A stretch of DNA of 64,000 bases, taken from positions 235,060,742 through 235,124,741 of the forward strand of contig CM051460.1 in NCBI GenBank assembly GCA_028095005.1, read 5' to 3'. This document shows, piece by piece, positions 59,901-64,000 of this stretch. The notes beneath the pieces were generated by a model, which had not been told where the DNA came from, ran no database searches, and saw only the letters and a program-made list of their open reading frames with translations. This DNA comes from Rhynchospora pubera (lineage: Eukaryota > Streptophyta > Magnoliopsida > Poales > Cyperaceae). Within the stretch, counting starts at the first letter, position 1, and every line of letters starts with the position of its first letter. Made by a program: the position numbers and the translations under genes.

Positions 59901-61550
59901 GAGTTTTGGGTCTGATTTACCTTTTCTATGTGTATATCTCAGCTAGTTCATTTGGGTTCTATTTGGCAATGAGATGTTATCACTCTTATGCCAGAAAACT
60001 AGAAGGCTAGTTGGGGATAATTGAATTTAAGGGGTAATTCTGATTGCCACATTTCATCACTTAGTTTTCATTGAAATAATTCATCTGATTAATCTCAAGT
60101 TAATTAACTCAAGCAATGTTGATTTAGATAATTATATTTATTAACTAATTAACCTAAATAATATTTTAATGAATTTTTTTATTACTATGTGCGCGTCATT
60201 ACATTTTGCAAATTCTTCTTAACTGTGGTTTTTTATAAACAGTGTTAACTAATTTGGCCTTCTATTAAAAGACCAAAATTATCTTTAATGATAAATTGCA
60301 TTTTTTTTGCATTGTAATTAAAAAAACATTGCAATTTATTATAAAAGGTAATCTGGCCTTTTGAGAAAAGTTCATGTTATTTATTTCAATAATTATTTAA
60401 AACTGCCCAAAGCATGTATTACCAACACCTATCACAGATTTCGAAGATAAAGAGGTCTACCCTGGAATAGAAGTTAGTTCTTATCTTGTTTGCGCTCTGA
60501 TGGGGCTTTTCTGATTGGGTCAGGTTTGCCAGATGGCAAGTGTACTAGCACTTAGCCTGTTCCGTTTGATACAGACTGGTGTGATTTCTATTTGTCTAGA
60601 CTGTTCCTTTCTTGTTATTTGTGCTGTTTGATCGTGGCATTCTCTAAGGCCAAAATTAACAATGAGCCTTGTTAATTAGTATTAGGTAAAAACTCAGAAG
60701 AAGAGAAAACATCCTGTTAGCTTGACAGTATTTTGATAGAGAAAATGAAAATATTGTCCATGCTTGACACTGATACATACTTCTTTCAGAATTCATTTCT
60801 TGGCCCACCTGTTATGTCTTGCGTGTGTTTTCTAAACAGTGTTTGATATGTAAGCAAAGAGCTCATGAAGCATATAGCAATTATTATTATTTTTTTTTTA
60901 CTGTTTTTTAGTTTTGATAGGAGACCCTATCTCTATTTCCCTCCCTTATTTTTGCATTGTCTGAACTTTTGCTTTCTGTATTGCAGATGGCTGATCCCTT
61001 GACAGCACTGATGTATGCAGTTCAAGTGATGAACTTTCTCAAAATGCTCATACTAAAAACTCTCAAAGATAGGCAGGAACAAAATATAGACCCCATTTCC
61101 TTACCCAGTGCCGACCCAGCTGACCAAAATGGGGATCAAACCAATCAAGTACCTCATAATGTGTCCATTGCTGACAATGAAGAACCCAACCATGATCAGC
61201 CTTTTCTTTCAGAAGATCCCAGTCTTTCAGAATCTTCCCCGAGACACCCTGAACCTGAAGAGAAAGAAAATATTGAAATGGCAGATTCTCAAATTGCTGC
61301 CCATGGAAATGACCTCTCTGGTGTTCCTCTGCAAACTGAAGGCTCAACTAGTGGTGCTACTAATGCTATTAATGTAAATTTGAATTCATTACGCAAGAGC
61401 AAGACTCCGCGTAGCCCTAGCCACAAACGATCGAGGAAAGGCAAGGGCCAGTCTGTTGTGAGAAGCTTGGTCTCAGGTGAGAAATCAAAAGGGACGAGCA
61501 TTGTCAGTCGTATCAACTCGAAAAATGAAAGGATTGAAGCCTGGAGGTGA
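56923..61550 (+). CDS. ROPGAP: ROP GTPase-activating protein with CRIB and RhoGAP domains, 5 exons, 469 aa
   Basis: Exons 56923-57296, 58946-59066, 59304-59423, 59562-59792, 60987-61550 (1410 bp, frames fit at each junction). The CRIB motif lies at about residues 85-110 (IGWPTDVQHVAHVTFDRF). The RhoGAP domain runs from about 125 to 300 (STESMQCSYDSRGNSIPTI, GLRAEGIFRINAENS, then LIKAWFRELPRGVLD and ARNIAMVFAPNMT). The expected arginine finger is R171 in EGIFR. CRIB plus RhoGAP is the plant-specific ROPGAP architecture: it speeds GTP hydrolysis by ROP/RAC GTPases at the plasma membrane and so limits polar-growth and stress signalling. The C-terminal 170 residues are acidic then basic and low in order, ending NERIEAWR as I recall for relatives. 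Which paralogue it is cannot be told here. Confidence 0.95.
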
Positions 61551-62997
61551 AAATTGTGAATGTACATTTTGTGGTCCCTTTTGTGTTCTTAGTCAACTGA
61601 CTTGCTTTGAGAAATTAGGGTTTGGGTGTGGGTTTTGGGTGCATTTCATTTGGACACTTCTATTTCAATTTGGTTTTGAGTGTTTTTTCACTAACCCTTT
61701 GTGATTTTTGAAGAATTGACATTGAATGGTTTAAAGTTCCTTTGGCTAACCATGAAATATATTCATTTATTCTTTTGTTTTTTTAACCTTGATTCTTTCC
61801 TACTAACCTCTTGAATGTACTTTTTTTAAGTACGATGCTTTATTTTAAACACGGTTCATATTTCAAACACGCCCCCATAAAGTCATAGCAGATCTGATGT
61901 CAAATCAGAGTATCAGACACTCGGGTGCGTAGTTAGGGTGGCATGCTAACTCTGATTGGAACTCTGATGCTTAAAGTTTTTGACTTTCAGTTTACCTTTT
62001 GTCTCTACAATTTTAGTTATCAATCTTGTTATTGTTAAAACTAATACAGGAATTTTGGGGTACTATAATTACGTCTCTCTGGATGCTCTGTAAAGAACAG
62101 GAAAATGTGTGTTTTGGTTATTCAATTGTTGTCTAATTGTGGCAGAAACCGAAACAACTTACTGGATGAAATGCAGCCGGTGCCAATCTTTTCTATAAAA
62201 CTTACTGGGAGAAAAATATCATTGGTAAATATGATCGCAAATTAGAGCTATGATGTGCTATCAGTGTCATCAATAGTATATAAATCCTGCTATAATTTCC
62301 CGCTTTTTTGTTGCATATAAACGGTACCTCACAATCTTCTGGATGAAGTGGTTAATATTCACCAGCACCACTAGAGGATATTCAGGGTTTTCAGAAATGT
62401 TGAATTATAATCGAAAGATATTATAAAAATCTAAGATCAAGTGAACATATCCCTAATCTTAACTAGAAACAGCTCATCTCATTCTTGAAAAGCACATTAC
62501 TGTGTTTGTCATGGGCATATTCTTCTTCCATCTTTCTAAATTCGTTTTTCTTGGATCCACAAACCAACCTTTCATGAAAGGCATGTGTAGGGATGCTATT
62601 TTGAGTCAGAGATGAGAGCATGAGGCCACAAATTATTCAAATTTACTTTGCCGGATCATTTTTTCCTTATTGTTAGCTGGCCCAAACCTTATCTTCACCT
62701 TAGATTGAAACATTTGTATGTTAATGTCTCCATCTATGGTGCCCTTGTTGAAGAATCTCTTGTAAAGTTGCTGGTCAAGCCAAGCGAATTAGCTTTTCCA
62801 CTTCCTGTCTATATACTTTTGTCTTGGTTTGATCTAGATAGTCAGATCCCATATAGATTGATAGAATAAAGACAAGCAAATCATGTAGGCGTCTACTATA
62901 TAGATTGCTCAATCATACATTTAAATGTTTTAAAATTCGTTATATTTAAGCTAATTAAATTTGTAACCAAATATATATAATATAAAAGAAAATAATT

Positions 62998-63060
62998 GTG
63001 GTCTAATGGTTAGGCATTGATCGTAATTGCTGCTCCTAGATTTCAAACCTGAACATATCT
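62998..63060 (+). repeat. tRNA-like fragment with A-box and B-box, possible SINE head
   Basis: TGGTCTAATGGTTAGGCA matches an RNA polymerase III A-box context. GATTTCAAACCTG about 35 bp later matches a degenerate B-box (GGTTCAAACC). No complete cloverleaf can be folded by eye, so a tRNA-derived SINE or decayed tRNA is more likely than a working tRNA gene. Confidence 0.4.
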
Positions 63061-63266
63061 CTTTCCAGTTTCCATTTATTTTTTGTGCTTTGCATAAGCA
63101 CAGCCGTTCAATTGAGTGAGAGGTAGATTCAACGCTCATCTAAAAGTCTAGTTGGGCCGTTATAAAACACACATCGATCTCTCGTTCACAACAGACCTCA
63201 ACTGTTGAAGTGTTGAGTATCTACTCTATCCAAGAGTCAGACTCGCAGTAACCACCCATCCCTCCA

Positions 63267-63270
<4 letters not shown>

Positions 63271-63330
<60 letters not shown>
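63271..63330 (+). repeat. (CT)n tract in the leader of the FAF-like gene
   Basis: About 58 bp of almost pure CT end two bases before CCATGG. Pyrimidine-rich leaders are common near plant transcription starts. The tract probably lies in the 5' UTR or core promoter. Confidence 0.85.
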
Positions 63331-63332
<2 letters not shown>

Positions 63333-63334
<2 letters not shown>

Positions 63335-64000
63335 GGCAACGTGTGGGAGCTTGAGATCTCTCTTTGAAAAACCGTTGCCAGAAAACCCAACTCTTATGGA
63401 GTCTCTCTCCTCATGGCAAAACCAAATGCCGAAAAAACCGCTTGATCCTGCCTCCTTTACAGAGATCTTCGGTGAACTCCACTTTCAAGAAAAGCCTCCT
63501 GCATCAACCATCTTTTCCTGGAAAAGCTCTGACTCTCTTCAGCTTTGTACCGAAGGTCTTGGCTCAGAGAGCTCAGACGATGTCGATGACATGGCCAATG
63601 GTGAGTCTGATGATCAAGAGCTATATGCACAATTCAAAGAAAAAATGGATTCGGAAAAGGTAGAACTAATTAGTACCAACAACTACCACAACGGTCATAG
63701 ATTGAGAGACAAAAATGAAAAGGGGTTTCCACCGCCAATATCAAGTATCGGGAGGAGCGGCAAGCCATGGGTGTGTTTTAAAGCCTCTAGAGAGGAAGGT
63801 AGGTTTGTGTTAAGAGAAATTAGGATACCAAACCAGGAGCTTCTGCGGGCCTCAAGGCAGGACGGCAGATTGAAGTTGCGTTTCGTTTGTCATGACGAAG
63901 ATATAATCGAGGGAGAAGAACAGGAAGAGGAAGATGAAGGAGAAGAGGTAGAGGAGGATGAGGGGATCAAAGAGGAGGCAGAGATGGAGTTAGTTTCAAG
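63333..64000 (+). CDS. FANTASTIC FOUR-like (FAF) protein, 5' part
   Basis: Open from ATG at 63333 (context ACCATGG) to the window end, 222 codons so far, no intron visible. Early region: FTEIFGELHFQEKPP at about 42-56, a conserved N-terminal phrase of the family. The FAF domain is at about 131-185: GFPPPISSIGRSGKPWVCFK then EEGRFVLREIRIPNQELLRA and SRQDGRLKLRFV. A Glu/Asp-rich stretch follows from about 190 (EEEDEGEEVEEDEG), also typical. FAF proteins are plant-specific and in Arabidopsis influence shoot meristem size through the WUSCHEL-CLAVATA loop; members closer to FAF-like proteins may be organellar or of unknown role. The C-terminus is outside the window. Confidence 0.85.

Larger units (their letters stand above)
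61551..63332. other. Intergenic between ROPGAP and the FAF-like gene
   Basis: The start is the ROPGAP 3' UTR. About 62640-62870 (plus) has a 73-codon frame with no recognisable feature. A SINE/tRNA-like piece is at about 62998-63060 and a CT tract precedes the next gene. Confidence 0.5.

Noticed and set aside
63000..63060. Functional tRNA gene
   Set aside because: A-box and B-box resemblance only. The acceptor stem and anticodon arm do not pair by eye.
1..64000. CRISPR arrays, bacterial operons, riboswitches, rRNA
   Set aside because: No short regularly spaced repeats with unique spacers and no prokaryotic features. The window is plant nuclear DNA.

Overview
The window is AT-rich nuclear DNA of a flowering plant, probably a eudicot. 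The evidence is spliced genes with GT-AG introns, a ROP-GTPase-activating protein, a FANTASTIC FOUR-type protein, Ty1-copia, hAT and MULE-type transposons, and many small terminal-inverted-repeat elements. Nothing in it is bacterial or viral.

Layout. (1) 1-12969 is a nested pair of Ty1-copia retrotransposons. An old plus-strand element (1-57 and 10681-12969) is split by a younger minus-strand element (58-10680) with a perfect 5-bp target duplication, GTTAT. (2) 13986-29609 holds a tandem cluster of six small two-exon genes (A-F) on the plus strand. They encode secreted, mostly glycine-rich proteins with a C-terminal hydrophobic tail like a GPI signal. All share one intron position and phase, and an RRxL motif just downstream of the splice junction. 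Copy C has a frameshift, copy E is a chimera of two copies, and copy F has a MITE at its stop codon. Small mobile elements, including a MULE-like element at 15010-16167, lie between or beside the copies. (3) 29610-36664 is gene-poor, with MITEs, two unidentified exon-like segments and an isolated first exon resembling mitochondrial complex I subunit NDUFS4 (36665-36814, minus). (4) 38521-41602 (minus) is a complete eight-exon gene for the catalytic subunit A of ribonuclease H2. (5) 41603-45931 and 50574-56400 are intergenic, with Tourist-like MITEs and long foldback elements. (6) 46000-50565 is a full-length hAT transposon with an 8-bp target duplication; its six-exon transposase gene carries a single +1 frameshift. 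(7) 56923-61550 (plus) is a complete five-exon CRIB-RhoGAP gene. (8) 63333 to the window end (plus) is the 5' part of a FANTASTIC FOUR-like gene behind a long CT-rich leader.

The ordinary genes (RNase H2A, ROP-GAP, FAF-like) act in unrelated processes: genome maintenance, small-GTPase signalling and meristem or growth control. The most unusual content is the A-F cluster. I do not recognise it as a described family. Its conserved RRxL motif matches the recognition motif reported for plant site-1 protease (SBT6.1), so these may be processed, membrane-tethered cell-surface proproteins. That is an inference from sequence. Exon boundaries were worked out by hand from splice consensus, reading-frame arithmetic and similarity between copies.
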